The notes: generated by a model not told the origin, from the sequence alone. A stretch of DNA of 64,000 nt from Arthrobacter sp. AK04 (GCF_021129155.1 NZ_JAJOMC010000007.1:1-64000), one strand, 5' to 3'; shown: positions 36,382-45,542, numbered from the stretch's first letter. A program made the numbers and translations.

Positions 36382-36449
36382 GCGGTTGTTTGGGGCTTAG
36401 CCGTGGCTGGCTTAAGGCGACAGGACCGCAGGCGCGCAGGCCGCCGTCG

Positions 36450-36995
36450 TCATGCGGTGGCGCTGCCTGGGGAGGTGGGCGATGCTGGTGTGGCGAGCTG
36501 GGCCGCGATCTCGTCGGTCCAGGCGTTGATTGCGGTCCAGTCCCGGAAGTCCCCGAAGCGGCCGCCGGTGAGCCGGAACAGGAAGCGCAGCGCTGACGAC
36601 ATCTGGTCTGCCTTGTAGACGCCGGAGAACATGCGGTGGCCGCGAAGCGCAACGTCCTGGGGCATTGCTCCTGCAAGGCGTGCCTGTTGCAGTGCCGCGC
36701 CTTTTTTGCGGAACGGCTTTGGCAGTGCGTCCGCCATCCCCACGTTGAAGGCCCAGACGGACCGCTTGCCCAGCTCGGACGCATGCCGGGCGAAGAACTG
36801 ATCGGCCGCGGGCAACCACGACTGATTGTGGACGGCGCTGCCAATCACCACGGCGTCGTAGCCGGAGACCGACTCGACCTCGTCCACGGACCGGCACTCG
36901 ACGCCGTCCAGCGTGGACGCCATGCGGTCCGCTATATGTTGGGCGATCTCCTGCGTGGAACCCATCGCGCTGGCATAGGCAACCAGAACAGCCAT
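36450..36995 (-). CDS. Flavodoxin-domain protein (HemG-like)
   Basis: FMN-binding flavodoxin-fold protein of 181 residues. VAYASAMGSTQEIAQHIAD at 5-23 is the phosphate loop, and VVIGSAVHNQSWLPAADQF near 50-68 is the second FMN contact. The layout resembles flavodoxin-5/menaquinone-dependent protoporphyrinogen oxidase relatives; its role could be quinone-linked oxidation or a redox sensor. GGAGG lies seven bases before ATG 36995; the longer open frame upstream has no similarity. Convergent with the SDR. Confidence 0.84.
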   Translation of the reverse strand: MAVLVAYASAMGSTQEIAQHIADRMASTLDGVECRSVDEVESVSGYDAVVIGSAVHNQSWLPAADQFFARHASELGKRSVWAFNVGMADALPKPFRKKGAALQQARLAGAMPQDVALRGHRMFSGVYKADQMSSALRFLFRLTGGRFGDFRDWTAINAWTDEIAAQLATPASPTSPGSATA

Positions 36996-37083
36996 TCCTG
37001 AACCTCCACTCGTGCAGTCTCCAGTCTGATGGACGGCGCGGCGGCCGGGACGTGCCATAGGTCCCGAAACGGGGGCCGTGATC

Positions 37084-37314
37084 CTAGCCGGGCTCTTCCT
37101 CGTTCGCGGTCGCTTCGACCCAGTCGATGGCGTCGTCCGGGAAGTAGTGCCCGGGGGTTTCATCCTGGCCGGCCCACCAGGAGTCATCGCTGGCCGGTCC
37201 GCCGGCTTCCGCAATCTCGGCCACTATTGTCGCCGGAACCTGATCTCCGTTGTTGTTGATCAGCCACTGCCGTGTCAATGGCTGCAGCTTCGTCCACCAC
37301 TGTTCGATGCCCAT
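37084..37314 (-). CDS. Conserved small acidic protein, unknown function
   Basis: 76 residues, acidic and tryptophan-containing: starts MGIEQWWTKLQPLTRQWLI and ends with DDAIDWVEATANEEEPG. No membrane segment and no known domain that I recognise. It resembles short hypothetical proteins found across Arthrobacter relatives. The ATG at 37314 is chosen because upstream residues look like random GC-rich sequence. Between flavodoxin and metallophosphoesterase genes, same strand. Confidence 0.6.
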   Translation of the reverse strand: MGIEQWWTKLQPLTRQWLINNNGDQVPATIVAEIAEAGGPASDDSWWAGQDETPGHYFPDDAIDWVEATANEEEPG

Positions 37315-37351
37315 GGCCGAAGTGTCCCATGCCGGCTGGACCGGCGTCACC

Positions 37352-37391
37352 GCCCGCGGCAAAGCCGGCGGCAGCACCGCCGTCGTGCTCT
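37352..37391 (-). repeat. Degenerate copy of the ACGACGGCGG terminator element
   Basis: On the minus strand, directly after the metallophosphoesterase stop, the sequence reads GAGCACGACGGCGGTGC and then GCCGGCTTTGCCG, matching the elements at 31176 and 36339 in head and loop. The stem is imperfect here. Confidence 0.5.
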
Positions 37392-37396
37392 CTGTA

Positions 37397-38479
37397 TTAC
37401 TCCGCTGCGGACCGCGTTCCCGCGTCCGTGCTGGACCCCGACGTCGGCACGAAGTTCCAGTCGAAGGATCCGTCCACCCGCAGTGCCAGCCGGAGGAACC
37501 CGTGGGTGTCGCTGAAGCGCTTGACGATGTACGGAGGGCTGCTGGTGAAGGGGCGGAGGCCGACGCCTCCCGTGGAAACCTGGAAGGACGTCATCCCGTC
37601 GCTGACGCACTCGTCTTCGTTGTTCACCGGGCACGAGCGTTCGTAGTTGTGCTGCGACCCGGACAGGGTCAGGCGGACACCGTGCTTCCACATCACGTCG
37701 ATCCACGGTTTGTGGTCCTTGTTCCGCTCATGCGTTTCGGTGCTGGACGTGAAGTACGGCTCGTGGTGCACCACTGCCAAGTGCTTGCCCGCAGCCTTGG
37801 CGGCAGCGAGGTCCCGGTCCAGCCACGTTGTGAGCGCCTGGGCCCGCGCCGGGTTGTACCGCCAGTGCGCGGAGGAGAGGAACGCGAAATGCCAGTTCCC
37901 GAAGTCCTTCGAGTAGGGTTGGCCGTTTTCGATGAACCCGCGCTCATGGTTGATTGCGGCCTTGGCAGAGGACCCCGGGCATTGGCCGTTCATGAAATCG
38001 TCGAGGTCCTCATTGCGGCCGGGTTTCCAGTCATGGTTAGGGGCGGATACCCAGTACAGCTTGGGCAGAGTGCCGGCCCAGAGCCTCGTCCAGTACTTCA
38101 CATAGTCCTCGCAGTACGCGGCGTCGTACTGGAAGTCCCCGATCCCCAGGAACGCGTCGATCTCGTTGTTCTGCACCAGCCGCGTGATCGCCGCAGCGTT
38201 CCGGCCGGACGGGCTGTCAGCCGCATAGGTCCGCACGCCGTTCATGTCGCCCACGGCAGCGATCTGGACATCGCGCAGGGGAAAGACAGGCCTGCCGTGA
38301 GGCGGCGGCAGGGCTGTCGTGGGGGCCGCTGCCGGGGACGAAACAGTTGGGGACGGCTGGTCCGGCTGAGGAGCAGGTTGCGGGGTGAAAGTGCAGCCCG
38401 CAACAGAGAAGGCCAGGAGGGTTGCGGCGGCTGCGGCCACGCTCCGGAGGGATCTGTGCCGCGGGAGTGCTGGCTGCAT
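37397..38479 (-). CDS. Calcineurin-like metallophosphoesterase lipoprotein
   Basis: Exported phosphoesterase of 360 residues, anchored by a lipobox (VAGC near residue 29) after a signal peptide, with a Pro/Thr/Ser-rich linker to about 65. Metal motifs follow: AAVGDMNG near 75, GIGDFQYD near 112, SAPNHDW near 145 (the GNHE equivalent), VVHHEPYF near 238 and SGSQHNYER near 273. The order fits the purple-acid-phosphatase/calcineurin fold. It probably hydrolyses phosphoesters outside the membrane. GGAGGG lies seven bases before ATG 38479. Confidence 0.88.
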   Translation of the reverse strand: MQPALPRHRSLRSVAAAAATLLAFSVAGCTFTPQPAPQPDQPSPTVSSPAAAPTTALPPPHGRPVFPLRDVQIAAVGDMNGVRTYAADSPSGRNAAAITRLVQNNEIDAFLGIGDFQYDAAYCEDYVKYWTRLWAGTLPKLYWVSAPNHDWKPGRNEDLDDFMNGQCPGSSAKAAINHERGFIENGQPYSKDFGNWHFAFLSSAHWRYNPARAQALTTWLDRDLAAAKAAGKHLAVVHHEPYFTSSTETHERNKDHKPWIDVMWKHGVRLTLSGSQHNYERSCPVNNEDECVSDGMTSFQVSTGGVGLRPFTSSPPYIVKRFSDTHGFLRLALRVDGSFDWNFVPTSGSSTDAGTRSAAE

Positions 38480-38781
38480 TCGGTAACCCTCCAGGAAGCC
38501 AGCCTTCGGGTGATCCTGCGACGGACAACCAGGCGCACCGGCACCTCTGATAATTCTCAGGCCTGGGCCGGGTGTCAAGGGCACGCCTTCCAACCCGTAA
38601 TACGCCTGTCGGGGTGCGCAGGCTGGCTCGGTCCTGCGCGCAGGCCTCTGTATGAGAGGTTGCATGGCGGGGTGACCGCCCCTGCGGCTGGTCCGGACCA
38701 TTGTTCGGCTTTGGTGCAAGCGATAAAATGCTCCCGGGGAGAGGTCCTGGTCTCGCTTGACCGCCGTTAGGGGCCCCTCCA
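38480..38781. other. Divergent intergenic region, no gene seen
   Basis: 302 bases between the phosphoesterase and the hemerythrin gene. It should contain both promoters. I see no coding frame with support, no RNA gene and no clear palindrome. Confidence 0.45.
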
Positions 38782-39507
38782 ATGACCGACTTCTTCACAA
38801 TGCAGCCCGGCGAGACCGCAGCTCCATTGCCGCCCGGCCCCGTCCTGTGCACCGGGTCAGCGGGCATGCGGCGCATACACCGCTTTTTCCTGTGGGCTTA
38901 CGACGAGGCGCCCGGCCTGGTGCGCTCCGTGAGTGCTGGCGACACTGCCCGCGCCGCCTACGTGGGGGAAGTGCTGGGGAACTTCGACAAGGTGCTCCAC
39001 ATCCACCACGAGGGCGAGGACCTGCTGATGTACCCGCAGCTGGGCCAGCGGGCACCTGCGTGCGCGCTTCACGTGGCGCAGATGCTGGAGCAGCACCGGC
39101 AGGTCACCCAGCGGCTCGAGGGCATTGAGCCCGTCCGCCTGCGCTGGATGGCGACGCCGGATGCAGAGTCCGCTGCGGAACTGGCCGGGCGCTACGAGGA
39201 CCTGTCGGCAATCCTCAAAGTGCACCTGCGCCGAGAGGTCACGGAGGTGATGCCCGTTGCGGACAGGGTGATGACCGAGAAGGAAATGGACGGGCTGGGG
39301 CAGCACAGCATTGAGCAGTTTGACAAGAAATTCCTGGTCACCTATCTGGGGATGGTGCTGGCCACGAATCCGCCCGCAGACCGGAAGGAACTGTTCAAGG
39401 AGATCCCCCCGCCGGTCCGCCTGGGCTACCGCCTCATCGGGCGCAGGATGTTCCGGAAACAGTACTCGACGCTCTTTCCTGGGCGCCCGGTCCCCGAAAC
39501 GCTTTAA
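38782..39507 (+). CDS. Hemerythrin-like HHE domain protein
   Basis: Cytoplasmic four-helix diiron protein of 241 residues. Candidate ligands are His in MRRIHRFFLW near 33, HIHHEGEDLLMYP near 73-79, HVAQMLEQHRQV near 97-106 and HLRREVTEVMP near 148. Such domains sense or bind oxygen, nitric oxide or iron. A C-terminal region (about 165-241) without ligands follows. ATG 38782 has no strong ribosome binding site. Next gene 10 bases downstream. Confidence 0.82.
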   Translation: MTDFFTMQPGETAAPLPPGPVLCTGSAGMRRIHRFFLWAYDEAPGLVRSVSAGDTARAAYVGEVLGNFDKVLHIHHEGEDLLMYPQLGQRAPACALHVAQMLEQHRQVTQRLEGIEPVRLRWMATPDAESAAELAGRYEDLSAILKVHLRREVTEVMPVADRVMTEKEMDGLGQHSIEQFDKKFLVTYLGMVLATNPPADRKELFKEIPPPVRLGYRLIGRRMFRKQYSTLFPGRPVPETL

Positions 39508-39517
39508 AAAGCCGACC

Positions 39518-39883
39518 ATGGTCTTCCTGTTTCCTGCGATCGGGCTGCTGCTCTGGATTGGCGTCCTTCTGGGTTCCCTGGTCCTGGTCGGTATTCTCTG
39601 GGCGGCATTCGGCCTGGTAGTTGGGCTTGGGAACCTCGCGCACCTGATCATTAGGGGAAACACCCGGACGCGCGTGCAGAGGAAAACCGCCGCTGGCCCC
39701 AAACTGAACGTACCCCGGGCGCCAACCCCACCGCAGGCAACCCGGGCCCCAGGGCCCGCGGAGTCCGGTAACAAAGTCGCGTCTGAGATATGGCCCAAAT
39801 GGAACACGGCGCACAGGCGTTACGTGGAGGGCGAGAAGTCGCACTGGCAGGAGCAGTTCGACGCCCTGAACTACCGCGAATAG
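39518..39883 (+). CDS. Small membrane protein, unknown
   Basis: 121 residues: two adjacent hydrophobic helices (about 2-20 and 20-42, FPAIGLLLWIGVLLGSLVLV) and a basic, proline-rich cytoplasmic tail ending EQFDALNYRE. ATG 39518 is ten bases after the hemerythrin stop, so the two may be cotranscribed. The reading frame continues upstream inside the hemerythrin gene without meaning. I recognise no family. Confidence 0.6.
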   Translation: MVFLFPAIGLLLWIGVLLGSLVLVGILWAAFGLVVGLGNLAHLIIRGNTRTRVQRKTAAGPKLNVPRAPTPPQATRAPGPAESGNKVASEIWPKWNTAHRRYVEGEKSHWQEQFDALNYRE

Positions 39884-39969
39884 GCCCGCCTGGAGGATGA
39901 GGACTGTACGATCTCGTTAGATCCGGGACGGCAGCGTCACGGCCTGCGGACGAGTTGGGGGACATCCGA

Positions 39970-40545
39970 ATGCCGGAACTGAGACGCATTTATTGGACAC
40001 GCATGGGCCTTCGCCTGGCGTTCATGGCTGTCACCCTGTGGTTCTTCGGCTCAGCCATTCTTTCGCTCATGCCGCAGGCGGATGCCGGCGCCGGGTCCGG
40101 AGTGGCCACGGCAGCCGGAGTTTTCCGCTCCATGCTGGACCGCGTGGTGACCGGGGTGACGCTCCCGGGCGCGATCGCAGTCGTCCTCATCATTGCCGCG
40201 GCCGTTATCAATGCACGGGACGTTCGACGGCGGGATCCAGTGCGGCGCTTTACGCGCCAGCAGCGCCGCGCAGGGATGGCACGGGCCGGCGGCGTATGTG
40301 AGATGGAGACGGGTTTTGGCCGCCGGTGCCCCCGGGCGGCCGAGCATGGCGACCACTTCTATCCCTGGTCGAAGGGCGGATCCACCAGCCTCCAGAATTT
40401 TGTGGCCGCCTGCAGCCGGTGCAACCGCGCCAAGGGCGCACGGATCCCTTCGCCGGGACAACAGCTGCGGCTGGAGCGGCGGCGCCGGACCTACGTCCCG
40501 CCTGACGGTGCGGATGCCGTCGGCGAGAGGCAGCCGCTTCCGTAG
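39970..40545 (+). CDS. Membrane-anchored HNH endonuclease
   Basis: 191 residues. Two N-terminal membrane helices (about 13-36 and 58-80) are followed by a basic linker and a C-terminal HNH nuclease: CEMETGFGRRC, HGDHFYPWSKGG near 132 with the catalytic His, NFVAACSRCNRAKGA near 150 with the Asn and a CxxC zinc knuckle. A metal-dependent nuclease tethered to the membrane would act on DNA at the envelope. ATG 39970 follows GGGGGA; an in-frame TTG at 39955 would add five residues. Confidence 0.82.
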   Translation: MPELRRIYWTRMGLRLAFMAVTLWFFGSAILSLMPQADAGAGSGVATAAGVFRSMLDRVVTGVTLPGAIAVVLIIAAAVINARDVRRRDPVRRFTRQQRRAGMARAGGVCEMETGFGRRCPRAAEHGDHFYPWSKGGSTSLQNFVAACSRCNRAKGARIPSPGQQLRLERRRRTYVPPDGADAVGERQPLP

Positions 40546-40549
40546 CCGG

Positions 40550-40927
40550 TCAGGGGTCAAGCCGTTTGCGCAGGAGGCAGAACTCGTTGCCTTCAGGGTC
40601 GGCCAGGACGTGCCACTGCTCGCTGCCGGTCTGCCCGACGTCGGCCGGGCGGGCTCCAAGGGCAAGCAGGCGTTCCAGCTCGGCGTCCTGGTCCCGGTCC
40701 ACCGGGTTGACGTCAATGTGCAAAGGGAGGCGTCCGGTCCGCGGGTTGCTGCTCGGGCTCAGGATGATGGTGGGCTGCAGGCCGCCGAACCCGGCGTCCG
40801 GAGGGCCGATCTCGATTGCACCGTCCTCCCGGCCGAGCTCGACATATCCGAGCACCTGGCTCCAGAACCCCGCCAGGAGTTCCGGATCGGCACAGTTGAG
40901 GACCAGTTCGCTGATACGGGAGACCAT
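40550..40927 (-). CDS. VOC-family (glyoxalase/bleomycin-resistance-like) protein
   Basis: 125 residues with the paired beta-alpha-beta units of the VOC fold: ISELVLNCADPELLAGFWSQ at the start, the central LHIDVNPVDRD (metal-type His near 75) and a closing HVLADPEGNEFCLL. It could be a small lyase, isomerase or ligand-binding resistance protein; substrate unknown. Start ATG 40927. Convergent with the HNH gene, with five bases between stops. Confidence 0.85.
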   Translation of the reverse strand: MVSRISELVLNCADPELLAGFWSQVLGYVELGREDGAIEIGPPDAGFGGLQPTIILSPSSNPRTGRLPLHIDVNPVDRDQDAELERLLALGARPADVGQTGSEQWHVLADPEGNEFCLLRKRLDP

Positions 40928-41289
40928 GAACCCCAGTGTACGAAGACCATGCCCGGACTGTCCGGGAATTGATACTTGTCCAAGACGTGCGCCGAGGCGA
41001 GGCGTCGGGCATTCCGCAGGGGACACTCCCCCGGATCGGTATCACCTGCCAGTTCTGCGCAACTTTGCCTGTCAACGGGTCACGCCTGCTTTTCGGGATG
41101 AGTGCGCCCCGAACGCAGCCACATGTACGTGTGCAGATGCCAAGGCCGCATTACCCTCCGTTAACGCGCGGGCAGCGGCGATTCAGCCAATGCAGTCCAG
41201 GACCTGTAAAATCTTTTGGTGCCTTTTTCAAAACCCCTCCCCCGCCCTTTCAGCTGCCGCCGTGCCGAGTCCCTGGCCGGTGAGACATC
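40928..41289. other. Divergent intergenic region, no gene seen
   Basis: About 360 bases between the VOC and beta-helix genes. An AT-richer patch with short T runs near 41205-41235 is the best promoter area. Open frames across it show no family similarity. Confidence 0.4.
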
Positions 41290-42621
41290 ATGATGCTGGG
41301 GCGCCGGCGGTTCCTGGAGTGGATTGGGGCTGCGGCAGTAACGGCCGGGGTGCCCAGCGCGCTTACTCCCCCGGCCGCGGCGGTTGTTCCCTCCCCTGCC
41401 TACGCGAACACCCGCTTCGTCAGCAGCGGCGGGGACGATGCCAACCCGGGCACCAAGGCAGCACCCTGGCAGACGCTTGGAAGGGTCCGGGCGGCGCTTG
41501 ACACCGGCGAAGTGGGGCGCGGCGACGCGGTCTTACTGCGGCGCGGAGACGTGTTTTGGGGCTCCCTCAAGGTTCCTGCGCTGAAAGGGACAACGGGAGC
41601 TTTTACCCTCGGCTCCTACGGCAGCGGAGCGCTGCCGCAGATCAACGGCTACAAGGTGAGCACGGACGCGTGGGTGCTGCACAGCCCCAACGTGTGGAAG
41701 CTGAACCTGACGGCCGGATCCGGGGAGTTCACCGGCAACACGGCCGGAACCTCAACCGACGCCGGATTCCTGAAGGCCGGCGGCACCATCCATGGCTGGA
41801 AGCGGTGGAACCTGGCTGACCTGGCGCAGGACTGGGACTTTTACAGCGACGACACCCACGTGTACGTGAAGCTGGGCGCATCCCCGGGTGCCGGGGTGGA
41901 GATAGCCGTGAAGCAGCAGGGTTTCCGGCCCGCCTCCAACACCAACGCCTCGGACCTGCACATCCTTGGCCACGGCGCCCACGGTGTAGGAATTTACGGG
42001 ACCCAGAACGCGCAGATCACGGACTGCCTGATTGAGGAAATCGGCGGTTCGCGGGTATCAAAGACCACCCGGTACGGGAACGGCGTGGAAATCTGGATTG
42101 GCTGCGCCAACGTGCTGGTCCAGGGCAACATGATCCGGCAGACATATGACACGGGCACCACCATGCAGGGCAATGCCGAGGGATCCAACGTTGCGTGGAC
42201 GGACTGCCGGTTCGTGGGCAACACCATTGAGAACTGCAACCAGAGCCTTGAGGTCTGGTCCCGGGGAACACCGGCTGCAGGCACGGGACACATCCGGTGC
42301 GCGTTTACGGATAACGAATGCCGCGATGCGGGCTTCTCATGGGCTGCCAATATCCGGCCGGACCAGGCAGGCATGGGCACGCACCTGCTGACCTATGACG
42401 TGGAGCTGCCCTGCGACATCGAGATTGCCCGGAACAGTTTTGTGGGCGCCAAGGACAACTTCGTGCGCTCAAGCGGCGCCGGGCGGCAGATCCCGGAGGG
42501 TATCAGGACCCACGGCAACACCATCTCGCTGGACAGCGGGCAGAAGATTGCGTACCAGCATCCGGAAACCATCGAGCAGCTCGAGGCATGGCGTTCCCGT
42601 ACCGGCAACGGACAGGCGTAG
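41290..42621 (+). CDS. Secreted right-handed parallel beta-helix protein
   Basis: 443 residues with a twin-arginine signal (GRRRFLEWIGAAAVTAG). Residues ~45-440 show repeated coil patterns of parallel beta-helix proteins: ADVYVS-like FVSSGGDDANPGTKAAPWQT at the start, then GVGIYGTQNAQITDCLIEEI, VLVQGNMIRQ, CRFVGNTIEN and IEIARNSFVG. Such folds bind or cleave polysaccharide (pectate lyase-like); catalytic residues cannot be assigned, so enzyme activity is unproven. Two adjacent ATGs (41290, 41293) are possible starts. Confidence 0.78.
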   Translation: MMLGRRRFLEWIGAAAVTAGVPSALTPPAAAVVPSPAYANTRFVSSGGDDANPGTKAAPWQTLGRVRAALDTGEVGRGDAVLLRRGDVFWGSLKVPALKGTTGAFTLGSYGSGALPQINGYKVSTDAWVLHSPNVWKLNLTAGSGEFTGNTAGTSTDAGFLKAGGTIHGWKRWNLADLAQDWDFYSDDTHVYVKLGASPGAGVEIAVKQQGFRPASNTNASDLHILGHGAHGVGIYGTQNAQITDCLIEEIGGSRVSKTTRYGNGVEIWIGCANVLVQGNMIRQTYDTGTTMQGNAEGSNVAWTDCRFVGNTIENCNQSLEVWSRGTPAAGTGHIRCAFTDNECRDAGFSWAANIRPDQAGMGTHLLTYDVELPCDIEIARNSFVGAKDNFVRSSGAGRQIPEGIRTHGNTISLDSGQKIAYQHPETIEQLEAWRSRTGNGQA

Positions 42622-42794
42622 CCCTGGGCACGGCTGCGCCTGTCCTGGCCGGTGGCCGCCCAGCCCCGCTCATCCGTGCGCGTGGCGGCACCCTCTGGAG
42701 ACAGCGGACGACGGCGGCACCACCGCGCCTGCGTCCCCCGCCACGGTCATCCGGCCGGCGCCGGGCAACCCTCTGTGGTGCAGCAGCTTTAGTC

Positions 42795-43295
42795 CTAGGA
42801 CCTGGCGTCCTCATGTGCGGCGCTGGACTCGGCGATCCGCTTGATCGCTGCGAGGGTTTTCGGAATGCCATCCAGCGCCTGCCGGGTGCGGTCGGCGATC
42901 TGGGCGTCAGCGTCAGCACCGTATTTTTCCCCGAACATGGCTATGCCCTCCGGCAGGAACTCCCACGACTCGGTGAGCGTGGTCCCGCCATCTGCCGGGG
43001 CCAGTGTGAAACCCCAGCGGACAAACCTGCCGCCCACCACCCAGGCGAACTCGCGGACCCGCTCGGCAGCCACCACCTGGGACCGGGTCTCCCAGGTCCG
43101 CTGCGGCAGCTCATTGCGCCCGGTGAACCACGCACCGGGTTGGCCGGCGCTGTCCTCGTCGTCCCACCAGCACCGCCTGCAGACCGGGCTCCACTCACCG
43201 GTGCGGGTGACGTCGGAGACCAGGTCGTACAGCGCCTCCGCTGATGCCTTGACCGTGACCGACTCCTGGTGGTGGCGGATGCTGTTCTGATTCAT
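42795..43295 (-). CDS. SRPBCC-family (polyketide cyclase/dehydrase-like) protein
   Basis: 166 residues with START/Bet v1-like helix-grip fold: VTVKASAEALYDLVSDVTR at the start, WSPVCRRCWW near 36, then TESWEFLPEG and a long C-terminal helix (RTRQALDGIPKTLAAIKRIA). It would bind a small hydrophobic ligand. AAGGA lies seven bases before ATG 43295. The adjacent gene at 43316 on the same strand is decayed. Confidence 0.85.
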   Translation of the reverse strand: MNQNSIRHHQESVTVKASAEALYDLVSDVTRTGEWSPVCRRCWWDDEDSAGQPGAWFTGRNELPQRTWETRSQVVAAERVREFAWVVGGRFVRWGFTLAPADGGTTLTESWEFLPEGIAMFGEKYGADADAQIADRTRQALDGIPKTLAAIKRIAESSAAHEDARS

Positions 43296-43315
43296 GGGTC
43301 CATCCTTACAGACGG

Positions 43316-44046
43316 TCACTTCTTCTGCCGCCGGCTGCCGCCGTGCCAGTCCTCCTGCTGACCGACTGCACCGGAGGTAACCCCGAAGGCCGGGAGCTGC
43401 GGCTGCTCGCGCAGGCTCCGCTTGAGCTCCGCGAACCCGGGGAACCGTGCCAGCCCCACCACGTGGTCCCACAGCTCGGCGGCCGACTGGTCGTCCGGCA
43501 GCCGGCTGATCACCGGCTGAAGAAGGCCACACCCGTGGGTGGCTCAAAGTGGATGATGGGCGTGCCCACATCCTTGCCCGTCAGCACCAGCGCCTCATCG
43601 GTCTCCTGCCGGATCTCGCTGTCCCAGGAGTCGTCGTCGAGGGCCTCCGCAAGCTCCAGGGGCAGGCCGGCCCGGGCCAGGATCGGCTCCACGAACCCCC
43701 GCGTCCCCCGCCGCTCACGCACTTCGCCCTCGCTGCTGGCCGTGTCCGGGGCAGCTTCGAAGATGTGGGTCCCGAACGCCTCGTACAGCCGGGCGATGGA
43801 CTCGCGGCCATGCTCCGCACGTGCCCGGGCCGCCACCCGCAGGAGCCGGAGCCCGGCGGTGTGTCCGGCCTCGTATTCAGGCGGGAAATGCGCGTCGTAG
43901 TCGACTGTCGCGTTGATCTGCCGCAACGAAATGAACCGCCAGTCCACGGCGTACTAGCGCTGGGCCTGCACCTGCCGCACCCACTTGCTTGTCATCCAGG
44001 CGAAAGGGCAGACCGGGTCGAAATAGAAGTTGATGTCGGCATCCAC
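43316..44046 (-). pseudogene. Decayed DsbA-like mycothiol-dependent nitroreductase
   Basis: Remnant of a thioredoxin-fold (Rv2466c-like) protein of about 240 residues. From GTG 44046 the frame reads VDADINFYFDPVCPFAWMTS and then hits a TAG at codon 31. The same frame continues with DWRFISLRQINA to about 43515, where a one-base loss in TTCTTC-AG-CCGGTG breaks it. The C-terminus (VISRLPDDQSAAELWDHVVG, then FPGFAELKRSL) is in another frame. One nonsense codon plus one frameshift makes a pseudogene likely. First of four decayed genes in a row. Confidence 0.82.
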
Positions 44047-44125
44047 GCGTCCACCCTCGCATCTGTTTGTGACCTGCGTCTATTCGACAAGCCCCGGCAA
44101 GGACGCCGGCGGTGAGGAGGAGAGG

Positions 44126-44947
44126 GTGGACTACGGCCTGAGGTTCTCGGACCCGGCAAAGTACGCGCGTGCCCTGCGAAAGGCGCACGAGCTGGTCATC
44201 TCCCGTGTCCCGCGCCCGGAGATCCCCGTGCCGCTGGTGGAGTCGTGGCGCCGGTCCATGGCCCTGGGCATCAGTTCGGACCAGCGCAGCCCGCGGCACC
44301 TGCACGATCCGTCCGAGGTGCAGCAGCTGCGGCGCGAGCACCACTGCAGCGGGTGATGCCGGCGCTGCAGGACCTGCCGGCCGATGATTCCAGTTCCGGC
44401 CGGCACCTGCTGGTGCTCACCGACGCAACTGGGGAGATTCTGTGGCGTGGGCAGCCGGGAGGCGCTGCGGCGGGCGGACCGGCTGGAGTTCTCCGAAGGC
44501 GCCGACTGGTCCGAGGCGGGCATCGGCACCAACGCCATCAGCGAGGCGCTGGTCACCGGCGGGCCGGTGCAGCTGTTCTCCGCCGAGCACCTGGTCCGCA
44601 CCCACCACGACTGGGCCTGCACGGCGGCGCCCATCACGGACCCTTTGACGGGTGCGTTGCTGGGTGTGCTCGATGTTCCGGGCCGCTGGACACCATCAGT
44701 GCGGACACGCTGCGGATGGTGCGGTGCGCGGTCCGGGTGGCGGAGTCGCTGCTGGGAACGGCCGACGGCGGCGCCTCCGTGAGTGCGTCTTCTGACGTGC
44801 GTGCGTCCCGGCAGCGCCGTCCCGGTGTTGCCGTTTCGTCGCTGGAGTTGCTGGGCGACAAGCCTGCCGCGGGTATTTGTTGACGGGAGCCGGGTGCCGC
44901 TGACGCTGCGCCGGGCGGAGATCCTAGCGCTGCTGGATTCCGTCTAG
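44126..44947 (+). pseudogene. Truncated, multiply frameshifted paralogue of the GAF regulator at 25678
   Basis: From GTG 44126 (VDYGLRFSDPAKYARALRKA) the sequence follows the regulator at 25678 closely but changes frame four times: about 44347 (-1), 44453 (-2), 44685 (-1) and 44867 (+1). It stops at TAG 44945, right after LRRAEILALLDS, so the whole C-terminal third of the intact protein is missing. GAF segments such as SEAGIGTNAISEALVTG remain readable. Clear pseudogene; its former target operon is not nearby. Confidence 0.9.
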
Positions 44948-45019
44948 CGACTCGGTTTCTGTGGGGCCGGAACTAGCATGGGTAGCACTGCCGCCACGCC
45001 CACAGGAAGACGACCCGGA

Positions 45020-45542
45020 ATGCTCAGCGCAAACGCGCGGCGCGAGGAGATCTACCACCTTGCCGTGACCACCGGCCTCGCTTCCGTGGAGGAACTCTCC
45101 GTCAAGTTCGAGGTAACAGGCGTCCACCATCCGCCGCGACCTGGCGCTGCTGAATTCGCAAGGGAAGCTGGCCCGGACATACGGCGGGGCGATGGCAGTG
45201 GGCGCGCACCCGGAGGCGTCGGTGCGGCAGCGCACGGGCGAGGCGTTCGAACAGAAGCACGCGATCGCCCGGTGGGCGGCGGCCGTGATCCAGCCCAGGG
45301 AGAACATCCTGCTCGACGCCGGTTCCAGAGCGGGTGCCCTGGCGCACGAGCTGCGCGGGTTCGGTCCGTTGTCTGTGACCACGCCTGGCATTAACGCCGT
45401 GCAGGAGCTGGCCGATTCCGAGGGCATCGGGGTGGACTGGTTGGGCGGCCGGCTCCGAGTTGTTTCGCAGAGTTTCGTGTGCCCGCTGGCCGAAGCGGCG
45501 CTGGAGCGGATGAGCTTCGACCGGGTGTTCCGGGGCGCCGAC
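45020..45542 (+). pseudogene. DeoR-family regulator, frameshifted and 3'-truncated
   Basis: From ATG 45020, MLSANARREEIYHLAVTTG begins a DeoR winged helix. At about 45117-45121 one extra G (GTAACAGGCG) shifts the frame; the recognition helix STIRRDLALLNSQGKLARTY and the rest continue in another frame to FDRVFRGAD at 45542. There the homology ends abruptly and antisense deaminase sequence begins; the second half of the sugar-phosphate sensor domain is lost. GAALDAGS-like ILLDAGSRAGAL near the middle is the typical DeoR ligand loop. Confidence 0.8.

Noticed and set aside
42705-42730. Fifth ACGACGGCGG terminator after the beta-helix gene
   Set aside because: The head matches, but it lies 85 bases past the stop and no good stem follows; probably chance in GC-rich sequence.
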